From assembly GCA_903834675.1 (NCBI GenBank), contig CAILKC010000714.1, positions 1 to 13,083 on the forward strand: a stretch of 13,083 nt of DNA, given 5' to 3'. The notes beneath the pieces were generated by a model. That model was given only the letters and a program-made list of their open reading frames with translations, was not told the DNA's origin and did not search any database. The stretch's first letter is position 1. Each line of letters opens with the position of its first letter. The position numbers were made by a program, and so were the translations under genes. This document shows positions 1 to 6,527 of the stretch, piece by piece. Source of the DNA: an uncultured Victivallales bacterium. Lineage in GTDB: Bacteria; Verrucomicrobiota; Lentisphaeria; Oligosphaerales; JAFGRS01.

Positions 1-152
1 CCGCACCGGCCGCAGCGGCGAAACCGAGCGCAGCGCCGGCCGCAGCAGCCGCCAAGCCCGCAGCGGCCGCAGCCGCAACCCCGCCGCCGACACCGGCGGC
101 GGCCCCTGCCAAGCCCGCCGCCCCCGCGAAACGAGACGCACTGGAGTTCTGA
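1..152 (+). CDS. C-terminal end of an unidentified Ala/Pro/Lys-rich protein (partial)
   Basis: An open frame enters from the left edge (first full codon at base 3) and ends at TGA 150-152. The visible 49 residues are almost only Ala, Pro and Lys, with repeated AAKP and PAKPAAP patterns, and end in KRDALEF. This is a disordered, basic, low-complexity tail; the folded part lies outside the window, so the gene cannot be named. The next gene, 115 bp downstream on the same strand, is mreC. In many bacteria mreB precedes mreC, but a tail like this is not typical of MreB, so that identity is only a guess from position. It could equally be the tail of any protein with a Lys/Ala/Pro extension. The frame is supported by the strong third-position GC bias and a clean stop. 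Confidence 0.55.
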   Translation, partial: APAAAAKPSAAPAAAAAKPAAAAAATPPPTPAAAPAKPAAPAKRDALEF

Positions 153-267
153 CCCGACGGCGGCACGCGCTCGCCCTGCGGGGGACGGCGACGGCGCGCC
201 AGGCCGCCTGCCAGGGTTCCGCCAGCGCCGCGATGGATGCGCGCCGTTTTCGGGGTGATACGACGCA

Positions 268-1113
268 ATGCGAACGGTGTTTACCAGACTGAGCGTGGTT
301 CTTTTCGCGCTGCTCTTCCTCGGGGTTTGGGCGACCTCCGCCGGCCGGGATTTGGCGCGCGGCGTCGCCTCGGGCATGACGACACCGTTCACGCATCTGT
401 GGAATGGCTTCGCCGAGAGGCTCTGGACCAGCGTCGCGACCTGGGCCGGGAAGGGACCCGACGAACACCTGCGTCAAGAGCAGTCTGACCTGGCGCGACT
501 ACGGTTGGCGGCGGCTGAGACAGAGGAGTTACGCCGCCAGAATCAGGACCTCCGCGCCTACTACGGACTGCCGCCGCGTAAGGGCTGGCGCGTGCTGCTG
601 GGTGAGGTCATCGCGCGCGATCCCGCGACCTGGAACCGTGGCTTCCGCATCGACCGCGGCAGCAATGACGGCGTGCTGCCGGGGTGCGTGGTCATGGCAG
701 ACGCCTACGTGATCGGCCGCGTCGAGGAGGTGCAGCCCGGCAGTTCGACGGTCCTCAGCGTCGCGGCCCGCGGCTGCCGCCTTAGTGTGGTGCTGGAGGG
801 AAGCAAGAACACGGGCATTCTCGAGGGCGGCGGGGTCGGGCGCTGGCTGCAGGCCCCGGAGTGCGTGGTGGACTTCCTGCCGCGGGAGACGGTCGTCGCC
901 GCCGGTGAATGGGTGTGGACGTCGGGGTTGAGCGGCAGCGTGCCGGGAGGGCTGGTGGTCGGGCGCGTGGTGCCGCGGCCTGACGAGGATGCGCCCGTGC
1001 TGGAAACCGTGCAGGGCACCCATAGCCGCGTCTGGATCGCTCCCCTGGCCTCGTTCGGACGGCTGGGCGTCGTCGCGGTGTACTGTCCCGATGACCCCAT
1101 CGGGAAGCTATGA
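268..1113 (+). CDS. mreC: Rod shape-determining protein MreC
   Basis: MreC is a periplasmic, inner-membrane-anchored scaffold of the elongasome, linking the MreB cytoskeleton to peptidoglycan synthesis during lateral wall growth. The 281-residue product has the family layout: a short cytoplasmic start, one membrane segment at about residues 7-24, a heptad-like coiled coil at about 66-94 (rich in L, E, R, Q), then two beta domains. The first beta domain carries a conserved stretch around residue 120-150 (W-N-R-G-F-R-I-D-R-G-S-N-D-G-V then G-x-V-V); the second ends in the typical WTSG...VPGGLVVGRV block near residue 215-235. Length is normal for the family. The ATG at 268 has a moderate purine-rich sequence (GGGGTG) about 10 bases upstream. 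No mreD, PBP2 or rodA gene follows: the next gene is convergent and begins its stop two bases away. Identification is by motif and architecture. Confidence 0.9.
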   Translation: MRTVFTRLSVVLFALLFLGVWATSAGRDLARGVASGMTTPFTHLWNGFAERLWTSVATWAGKGPDEHLRQEQSDLARLRLAAAETEELRRQNQDLRAYYGLPPRKGWRVLLGEVIARDPATWNRGFRIDRGSNDGVLPGCVVMADAYVIGRVEEVQPGSSTVLSVAARGCRLSVVLEGSKNTGILEGGGVGRWLQAPECVVDFLPRETVVAAGEWVWTSGLSGSVPGGLVVGRVVPRPDEDAPVLETVQGTHSRVWIAPLASFGRLGVVAVYCPDDPIGKL

Positions 1114-1115
1114 AT

Positions 1116-2225
1116 TCAGCGGCCGGGACTGGCAGCGGGCGGGCTCTTGGCGGCGCCCCGGTCGAGAAGACTCAGCTCGCCGACGGGGGTCACCTCGGGC
1201 GCTTCTGGGGTGCCGGAAACCAACGCGAAACCCGTGCCCGGCACACGGCGCGCCAACGCCTCGGCTAGCTCCCGCCCGGCGACATACACCGCCGTGGAGA
1301 ACACGTCTGAATCAACCCCCCGCGGGGTCACGGCCGTCACCCCTGCCAAGCCGCTGACCGGACGCCCTGTACGCGGCTCGATGATATGACCTATCTCTTT
1401 TCCCTGGATGATGATACGACGCTCATAGTTGCCACTGGTCGAGACTGCGCGCCCGGTGATGCTCAGGCGGTCGAGCAGCGTTTCCGTGGCGAAGGGATTG
1501 CGGACGCCAATGACGAAGTACGGACGCTGGGGCGGCGGCGTGGGGGTGCAACCGACGTTGCCGCCGAGGTCGACCAGGGCCGGCTCCAGGCGCTGGCGTG
1601 CCAGAATCGCCATGACGCGGTCCAGGGCGTAACCCTTGGCAATGCCACCGCAATCGAGGCTCATGCCGTCGACGCTGAAGCGGACGCTGCGGGCCGTATC
1701 GTCGAACTGCACTCGAGGCAGACCGACACAGGCCAGGGCCGCCTGAATCTCGGCCTCGGAAGGCAGCGTGTCGCGTTTGCGGTGGAAGCCCCAGACGGCC
1801 ATGAGGGGGCCCACCGAGATATCGAAAGCGCCAGCGGTTTGGAGGTAGGCCTGCCGGGCGGCCTGCAGCACATCCCAAAGCAAGGGAGAACAGACGACCG
1901 GTCCCCGCGCGGCGGCAGCGTTCAGCCGGGCCAGTTCGCTGGTGGGATCGAAACGGTTGAGGGTGCGGTGCAGTTCCGCCAGTTCCTGAGCGCACTCACG
2001 CAGCGCCGGTTCGGCGCGGTCGGCAGAGGTCCAGAGCGTGACGCGGGCGTAGGAGTCGAACACCGCAAACTCGCGCACGACCGGATCAGGGACAGCAAGG
2101 CGACGCCGTGAGGTCCAGAGCAGCACGCCCAAGGCAACGACAACGGCGCTCACCAGCGCAAGCCTGAGGGCCTGTTGGCGCCTGCTTCTCGAGGCGACGG
2201 TGACCGCAGGGCTATCGGGGTTCAC
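1116..2225 (-). CDS. apbE: FAD:protein FMN transferase, ApbE family, membrane-anchored
   Basis: ApbE uses FAD and Mg2+ to attach FMN covalently to Ser/Thr in target flavoproteins, for example Rnf/Nqr subunits and FMN-binding domain proteins, outside the cytoplasmic membrane. The 369-residue product has an N-terminal membrane segment at about 22-37 with no lipobox Cys, so it seems to be tethered by a signal anchor rather than a lipid. Family motifs are in order: GGIAKGYALD (193-202), DLGGNV (219-224), STSGNYER (262-269), HIIEPRTG (280-287), and a metal-site segment in which D307 and T311 keep the Asp-x3-Thr spacing. The catalytic residues I can recognise are therefore intact. The start is GTG at 2225, supported by AAGGA (complement of 2235-2239) nine bases upstream. 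It converges with mreC. No likely flavinylation target lies in the window, so the partner is unknown. Confidence 0.93.
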   Translation of the reverse strand: MNPDSPAVTVASRSRRQQALRLALVSAVVVALGVLLWTSRRRLAVPDPVVREFAVFDSYARVTLWTSADRAEPALRECAQELAELHRTLNRFDPTSELARLNAAAARGPVVCSPLLWDVLQAARQAYLQTAGAFDISVGPLMAVWGFHRKRDTLPSEAEIQAALACVGLPRVQFDDTARSVRFSVDGMSLDCGGIAKGYALDRVMAILARQRLEPALVDLGGNVGCTPTPPPQRPYFVIGVRNPFATETLLDRLSITGRAVSTSGNYERRIIIQGKEIGHIIEPRTGRPVSGLAGVTAVTPRGVDSDVFSTAVYVAGRELAEALARRVPGTGFALVSGTPEAPEVTPVGELSLLDRGAAKSPPAASPGR

Positions 2226-2504
2226 AAGATCGGGTCCTTATCTCACGGGTGCCGAAGCATAGTGGCGCCTCGGCGCCAATCCAAGTCGGCGGTTGCCGGA
2301 CTTGCGCTCTGGCGCCGCAGAGCCCACATTAGCGCCGGACGGGCGGAGCTCAGGCGTCTCCTTCGCGGCTTGCCGGGTCCGGCTCGCAGCGCGTGTGCTC
2401 GGGCCCTTGCTCTCGCCCGGCGCTATGGCAATCTTGCGGCAAGGCGCCGCCGGGTCTCCGCTGAACGGCGGACGGACAGTCAGGTCAACAGAGGAGTAGG
2501 CACG
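2226..2504. promoter_or_regulatory. Divergent intergenic region between apbE and the GH109-like gene
   Basis: This 279-bp gap lies between two divergently transcribed genes and so should hold promoters for both. I see no convincing sigma-70 boxes. Visible structure: a direct pair of GGCGCC palindromes two bases apart (2264-2269 and 2272-2277), and further GGCGCC-type sites at about 2310 and 2433. An open frame runs through it in phase with the downstream gene, but it has no family resemblance and seems to be non-coding GC-rich sequence. Confidence 0.4.
2491..2496 (+). promoter_or_regulatory. Shine-Dalgarno GAGGAG that fixes the start at 2505
   Basis: GAGGAG lies eight bases before the ATG at 2505. 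The open frame extends back to 2175, overlapping the apbE start, but the Rossmann N-terminus begins exactly at 2505, so the ribosome binding site and the domain boundary agree. Confidence 0.8.
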
Positions 2505-3575
2505 ATGCTGAAGCTAGGTCTGGTCGGAATCGGTCGCGGCAGGATGCTGCAAAGCGTGGCCCGGCGACAGGATGTCAGCTTCGAGGCGGTCTGCGACCTG
2601 AAGTTTGCCGACCCCGCGGCGCGCGATCGTGCCCTGGCGGAGCTCAAGGCGGCAGGCATGCCGTTCAGCCAGGCGTACAGCGACTACGCGCGCTTCCTGG
2701 AACACGACGTGGACGTGGTGCTGGTCGCCTCCCCTGCCCCGCTGCATGCGGCCCAGAGCATCGCCGCGCTGCGCAGCGGCAAGGATGTGATCTGCGAGGT
2801 ACCGGCGGTCATGAGCCTGGACGAGGCGCGCGATCTGGTGCGGGCGGTGCGACAGAGCAAACGACGCTACCTATTTGCGGAGAACTGCTGCTACTGGGGG
2901 TTTGTGCGGGCCTGGAGCACGATGATCGCCGAGGGCCGCATCGGCACGCCGTACTACCTGGAAGGCGAGTATATCCACGATGTGCGCTACCTGATGCGCG
3001 ATGAGACCGGCGGGCAGACCTGGCGCGCTTCACTGTCGCCGATCCGCTACTGCACCCACGAGACGGGCCCCCTGTTCGACATGCTGCAGGACCGCGGCGT
3101 TTCGGTGACCTGCATGGAAACTGGCTCCTTGGTGCAGCCCGAGTTCTCGGCGCCGGACGCCGGGGTCGCCCTGGTAGCCATGGGCAAAGGCGCCGTGGTC
3201 AAGCTCCTGGCCTGCTTCAAGAACGCGGTGGAACCGGCCTACCATCGCTACCTGGTCTTCGGCACCAAGGGCACGCTCGAGACCAAGAGCACCGAGGCGG
3301 TCACCTACGCGACTCTGGGCGACATCCCGCACCTGCAGGGCCGCGTCAGTCTGCCGCTGGGAACCGCCATGAAAGGCCACGCCGCTGCCGGCGGCCACGG
3401 CGGCGCCGACGCCGTCATGCTCAACGACTTCCTCGACGCGCTGGCAAAGGACTTGCCCCTGCCTATCGACGTCTACCGCGGCCTGGACTACACCCTACCC
3501 GGGGTCTGCGCGGCCATGTCGTCCGCCCAGGGCGGGGCACCGGTCGCGATCCCCGATCCCCGTGCCTTCGTCTGA
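2505..3575 (+). CDS. Gfo/Idh/MocA-family protein, GH109-like branch (EVP in place of EKP)
   Basis: The 356-residue product begins with the NAD(P)-binding Rossmann fold (GLVGIGRGR, residues 5-13; acidic D31 after the second strand) and has the family's alpha/beta C-terminal domain. Where ordinary Gfo/Idh/MocA dehydrogenases have the catalytic-lysine motif EKP, this one reads CEVP (97-100). It is followed by AENCCYW (125-131), a W-R...CTHETGPL segment (173-190) and GGHGGAD (296-302). From memory, this set resembles GH109 alpha-N-acetylgalactosaminidases and related NAD-dependent proteins, which use bound NAD in a redox-type glycoside cleavage rather than as a net oxidant. I infer a glycoside-cleaving or epimerising role, cytoplasmic unless exported; no signal peptide is visible from this start, whereas many GH109 enzymes carry one. 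It is alone on the + strand. It could instead be a divergent dehydrogenase. Confidence 0.85.
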   Translation: MLKLGLVGIGRGRMLQSVARRQDVSFEAVCDLKFADPAARDRALAELKAAGMPFSQAYSDYARFLEHDVDVVLVASPAPLHAAQSIAALRSGKDVICEVPAVMSLDEARDLVRAVRQSKRRYLFAENCCYWGFVRAWSTMIAEGRIGTPYYLEGEYIHDVRYLMRDETGGQTWRASLSPIRYCTHETGPLFDMLQDRGVSVTCMETGSLVQPEFSAPDAGVALVAMGKGAVVKLLACFKNAVEPAYHRYLVFGTKGTLETKSTEAVTYATLGDIPHLQGRVSLPLGTAMKGHAAAGGHGGADAVMLNDFLDALAKDLPLPIDVYRGLDYTLPGVCAAMSSAQGGAPVAIPDPRAFV

Positions 3576-3670
3576 GGATCTCTGGCGTGACCTGACGCCG
3601 TCTACGGGTGCTGCGTGAACCTCAACGAGGCTGACACCAGAGCCAAGCGCGGCGGCACCGGGCATTTGCG

Positions 3671-3677
3671 GGGGAGG
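3671..3677 (+). promoter_or_regulatory. Shine-Dalgarno GGGGAGG supporting the start at 3684
   Basis: GGGGAGG ends six bases before the ATG at 3684. The frame also has a GTG at 3615 (23 residues longer), but nothing similar precedes that one, so 3684 is the better start. Confidence 0.6.
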
Positions 3678-3683
3678 CCTGAG

Positions 3684-4469
3684 ATGAGGAACACGGACGG
3701 GGAGAGGAACACGGACGGGCACGGACGGACACGGACAGATGCAGAGGCACGGACGGGGGATGAGGGGCTGATACCAAAGCATGGCGGCTATCGGCAGCTC
3801 AAGACCTTCCAAATCTCCGAGCTGATCTACGATGTCACGGTGCGTTTCTGCGACCGCTACATTGATCGGCGCAGCCGTACCCACGACCAGATGGTCCAGG
3901 CGGCGCGCAGCGGCCGACAGAATATCGCGGAGGGTAGCGTCGATTCAGGCACGTCGAAGAAGATCGAACTCAAGCTCACCGGTGTGGCCAAGGGTAGCTT
4001 GGAGGAGCTGCGTCTGGACTACGAAGACTTCCTGCGCCAGCGCGGCCTGCCGCAATGGGAACCCGATCACCCGGTGCTCCAGCGCTTCAAGGCACGACGT
4101 TGCGCCAGCCTGGAGGACTTCCGTGGCTGGGTAGCCGAGGAACGGCGACTCGCCACGCAGGAGAGCACGGACGGGCACGGACGGACACAGACGGAAGAGG
4201 CTCATCCCGGCGGGACTCGGCCGGGACCGTGCAGCGCCCCCGGCGTCCGTGCCGGTCCGTGCGAGTCCGTGTCCGTCCGTGTTTCCCCGCGCCGGTCGGT
4301 GCCCTCCGCGGTCCTCGCCGCCAACGGCGCGCTATCTCTGCTGAATCTCTGCACCTACCTACTCGAGCGCCAGTTGCAGGCCCAGGCTGCGGCTTTCGAG
4401 CAGGACGGCGGTTTTACGGAACGGCTTTACCGGCAGCGCAGTCAGCGCCGCCAGACGGGGAACGGCTGA
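3684..4469 (+). CDS. Four-helix-bundle protein with C-terminal suffix domain, interrupted by DNA repeats
   Basis: Function unknown. The product (261 residues from ATG 3684; 284 if GTG 3615 is used) has three parts. Residues about 34-158 are a four-helix bundle related to the S23 family encoded in 23S rRNA intervening sequences; diagnostic stretches are GYRQLKTFQISELIYD, RSRTHDQMVQAARSGRQNIAEGS and SLEELRLDYEDFLRQRGL. Residues about 159-207 are a low-complexity linker. Residues about 208-256 are a short helical suffix (LLNLCTYLLERQ...FTERLYRQR) that I recognise from 'four helix bundle suffix' proteins. The first 25 residues and the linker are translations of ACGGAC-type DNA repeats (TDGHGRT occurs in both), not conserved protein. 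The frame stays open through every repeat. The gene lies between the GH109-like gene (108 bp upstream) and a convergent hydrolase gene, with no obvious functional link to either. Confidence 0.85.
   Translation: MRNTDGERNTDGHGRTRTDAEARTGDEGLIPKHGGYRQLKTFQISELIYDVTVRFCDRYIDRRSRTHDQMVQAARSGRQNIAEGSVDSGTSKKIELKLTGVAKGSLEELRLDYEDFLRQRGLPQWEPDHPVLQRFKARRCASLEDFRGWVAEERRLATQESTDGHGRTQTEEAHPGGTRPGPCSAPGVRAGPCESVSVRVSPRRSVPSAVLAANGALSLLNLCTYLLERQLQAQAAAFEQDGGFTERLYRQRSQRRQTGNG
3686..3754 (+). repeat. ACGGAC repeat cluster A, at the start of the four-helix gene
   Basis: Five ACGGAC copies lie in about 65 bp (3693, 3711, 3721, 3731 and 3749). The left part is an 18-bp tandem duplication (3686-3703 and 3704-3721) sharing GAGGAACACGGACGGG. 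Bases 3710-3732 recur exactly at 4166-4188. The repeat is translated as NTDGxxxNTDGHGRTRTD at the N-terminus. Confidence 0.85.
4166..4192 (+). repeat. ACGGAC repeat cluster B, after the four-helix core
   Basis: Bases 4166-4188 are an exact 23-bp copy of 3710-3732. The offset of 456 bases is a multiple of three, so both copies are read in the same frame and give TDGHGRT. This copy marks the junction between the core bundle and the linker. Confidence 0.85.
4245..4280 (-). repeat. Inverted ACGGAC repeats (GTCCGT) in the linker
   Basis: Five GTCCGT copies (4245, 4255, 4265, 4271, and 4275 overlapping the previous one) are the reverse complement of the unit in clusters A and B. Together with 4166-4192 they could pair into a long imperfect hairpin with a loop of about 50 bases inside the coding sequence. 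They are translated as the V/S/R-rich linker before the suffix domain. Confidence 0.8.
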
Positions 4470-4489
4470 GCCTGGCGATTGGGTACGCA

Positions 4490-4502
4490 GCCCCGTTGGG
4501 GC
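4490..4502. terminator. Short GC hairpin between convergent genes
   Basis: GCCCC (4490-4494), loop GTT, then GGGGC (4498-4502) form a five-pair stem. TACGCAG occurs on both sides (4484-4490 and 4507-4513). It lies 20 bp after the four-helix stop and 57 bp from the stop of the convergent hydrolase. No T-run follows on either strand, so classical Rho-independent termination is doubtful. The rest of 4470-4558 shows nothing. Confidence 0.25.
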
Positions 4503-4558
4503 AGGATACGCAGTTGCACCTGAGTAGTCACGACCGTGCTACACGGCGCGGTTAGGCA

Positions 4559-6469
4559 TTACGGCGCGATCATGACCACTGCGGTGTCGTTGGGGGGAAT
4601 GGTGAGGGTCGGCGGCTCGCCGGTCGGCGGCGTGCCACGACAGAGGCGCTGCACTTTCCACCCCTGACGCAGGGTCAGTTGGCAGGTGGCCGCTACGGGC
4701 TCGTAATTCACCAGGACCAGGATCCTGGACGTGTCATGGAGGGGGTGTTCCGTGAGCCCGACGCTTGGGTTGTCCTGAGACGCCATCTTGGCCGTCGCTA
4801 CGCCCGCGGCGGCGCGGCGGTAGAGCGCGTGGTAAGGCGGCGCGGCGGGCGCGAAGGCTCCCGGGGTCTCCGCCAGGGAGAGTTCCACGGGCACGGCGAG
4901 GAAGAAGACCCGGCCGCGGCCGTGGGTGTGGACGGTGAAGGCCGGGTTGCCATCCGCCTCGGTGGCGAGCACCTCGGCGCCCTCGGGAACCAGTTCGAGG
5001 CGGAACGGCGAGCGGATCGATAACTCGGTGTCGGACAGGCAGAGGCGGGCGGGAGCGGTGCGTTTTGAGCGAGTCTTGACCCGCAGCCCGAACCACTCGC
5101 TGAAGGGTGACAGCAGGGCGTCATTGCAGGTGACCAGCACGGTGGCGCCGCAGGCAACCCGCTCCAACAGGCCAGTCCAGGCGCGCCGACTGAGCCCTTG
5201 GTCGCCGCAGAGCGCGGGCACCAGATAGAAGTCACTCTCGGGAAGAGCCTGGTCCCCGAAACAGAAGCTGAGATCGAGGCCGGCCTGGCGCGCCAGGATG
5301 AAGGCGCTGAAGGCGGCGGCCCAGCAGTCCTGACCCTGGCTGAGGATGCAGACGCCGTCCACAAGCCGGGGCGGCAGTGCCGGGAACGGCAGGTGTGCCA
5401 AACAGGAGCGGAAATCAGCGAAGCTGCCCAGGACGGGTTTGGGGCTGCGGTCGGAGCGGAACAGGCCCAGCTCGCGTTCGACGCCGTTCCAGTCGTAGGG
5501 CGCGTGTTCGAGGCGGTCCTGGTCATAGGCGCACCACCAGAGGAAGGCGCGGCAATCGTGGGCCCAGGCGCTGAACAGCACCGTGCGCACATAGGCCGTC
5601 GCCACGTCGTCGCTGCAGATCATGGGTCCGAGGGTGCCAATCTCCTCGACCACACACGGGCGGCCGCCGACATCGCCGTAGAGGCGGCTTTCGGCCGTGG
5701 CATGCAGGCCAGGCCGGAGGGTGTTAAGCGGGTCCTGATTGCAGTAAGGAGTGAAGATGGGGTAAGGGTGGGTCGTCAGGATGTCGGTGAGTTCTGACTG
5801 ATCCTGGATGCGCCAGGGGGAGCCCGCCGTCGGCGAGAGGCCGTGCATGCTGGAGACCACCGGTCGGCTGGGGTCCTCGGCGTGCAGAGTCGAGGTCAGC
5901 GCGTGGGTCCACAGCCAGGCCTGGGCCGAAGAGGTCACGGAGCCCATACAGTTGCATTCGTTGCCGAGAGCCCATGAGGCGATGGCCGGGTGCTGCCGGA
6001 AACGCCGCACGAAGCCGCGGACAAAGCGGACCTGCCAGCGCATCGCCTCGGGGTCAGTGAGCACATTCAGCCCCTCCAGGGCCGGCGGGACGTAGAGCCG
6101 GCCACTCATCCAGCCGGTGATCAGAGCCGGGGTCAAGGCCAGACCGACCTCGTGTGCGGCGTCCGCCAGAAACTGGAAGTGCTCGAGCGCCAGGGGGTCG
6201 AGGCCATCGGCGTCGGGAGCCAGGGGCGCCTCGCCGTGGCGATATTGGCGAGGGCTGCCAGCGGCGCCGCGCAGAAGAGTCAGCGGCTGAAAGTCGGGCC
6301 ACAGGGGAAACACGCGGAGGAGCTGCAGCCCGGCCGTGGCGAGTTGTTGCAGGTCCTGGCGCACGACCTCGGGCTGCCAGTCGACCCACATGCGGGTGCC
6401 GACATGAGAGGCCCAGTAGTTGCACCCGAGCACGAACTTACCCGGGGCGCGATAGTCAAGACCGTCCAT
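4559..6469 (-). CDS. Putative clan GH-A glycoside hydrolase (GH5/GH2/GH42-like TIM barrel)
   Basis: The 636-residue product starts directly with a TIM-barrel strand (GKFVLGCNYW, 10-19) and has no signal peptide, so it is probably cytoplasmic and would act on imported oligosaccharides. Clan GH-A retaining hydrolases use an Asn-Glu acid/base at the end of strand 4 and a Glu nucleophile at the end of strand 7. Here these are WALGNECN with E171 and VVEEIG with E276; the strand-8 aromatic segment is FLWWCAYDQ (309-317). After about residue 365 there is a Rossmann-like region (SDFYLVPAL...GATVLVTCND, about 412-450), reminiscent of the GH42 trimerisation domain, and a beta-rich C-terminus. The substrate cannot be read from sequence; beta-mannosidase, beta-galactosidase and beta-glucanase are all possible. 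The ATG at 6469 has AAAGG about seven bases upstream. It is the last gene of a minus-strand run, 58 bp after the GH10-fold gene. Confidence 0.8.
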   Translation of the reverse strand: MDGLDYRAPGKFVLGCNYWASHVGTRMWVDWQPEVVRQDLQQLATAGLQLLRVFPLWPDFQPLTLLRGAAGSPRQYRHGEAPLAPDADGLDPLALEHFQFLADAAHEVGLALTPALITGWMSGRLYVPPALEGLNVLTDPEAMRWQVRFVRGFVRRFRQHPAIASWALGNECNCMGSVTSSAQAWLWTHALTSTLHAEDPSRPVVSSMHGLSPTAGSPWRIQDQSELTDILTTHPYPIFTPYCNQDPLNTLRPGLHATAESRLYGDVGGRPCVVEEIGTLGPMICSDDVATAYVRTVLFSAWAHDCRAFLWWCAYDQDRLEHAPYDWNGVERELGLFRSDRSPKPVLGSFADFRSCLAHLPFPALPPRLVDGVCILSQGQDCWAAAFSAFILARQAGLDLSFCFGDQALPESDFYLVPALCGDQGLSRRAWTGLLERVACGATVLVTCNDALLSPFSEWFGLRVKTRSKRTAPARLCLSDTELSIRSPFRLELVPEGAEVLATEADGNPAFTVHTHGRGRVFFLAVPVELSLAETPGAFAPAAPPYHALYRRAAAGVATAKMASQDNPSVGLTEHPLHDTSRILVLVNYEPVAATCQLTLRQGWKVQRLCRGTPPTGEPPTLTIPPNDTAVVMIAP

Positions 6470-6527
6470 GTGTCAGCCTTTGCGGTTGGCGCAGCGCCAG
6501 GCGGGAGGGGCGCGGTTGGAAACGGGC

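Noticed and set aside
1386..2111. 241-residue + strand open frame opposite apbE
   Set aside because: It is antisense to a gene with all ApbE motifs and has no domain of its own.
2175..2504. N-terminal extension of the GH109-like gene by 110 residues
   Set aside because: It would overlap the start of apbE, shows no signal peptide or known domain, and the Rossmann fold and a strong GAGGAG both point to 2505.
3686..4280. Transposon with terminal repeats around the four-helix gene
   Set aside because: The direct repeats lie within the reading frame, there is no transposase, and no target-site duplication could be seen.
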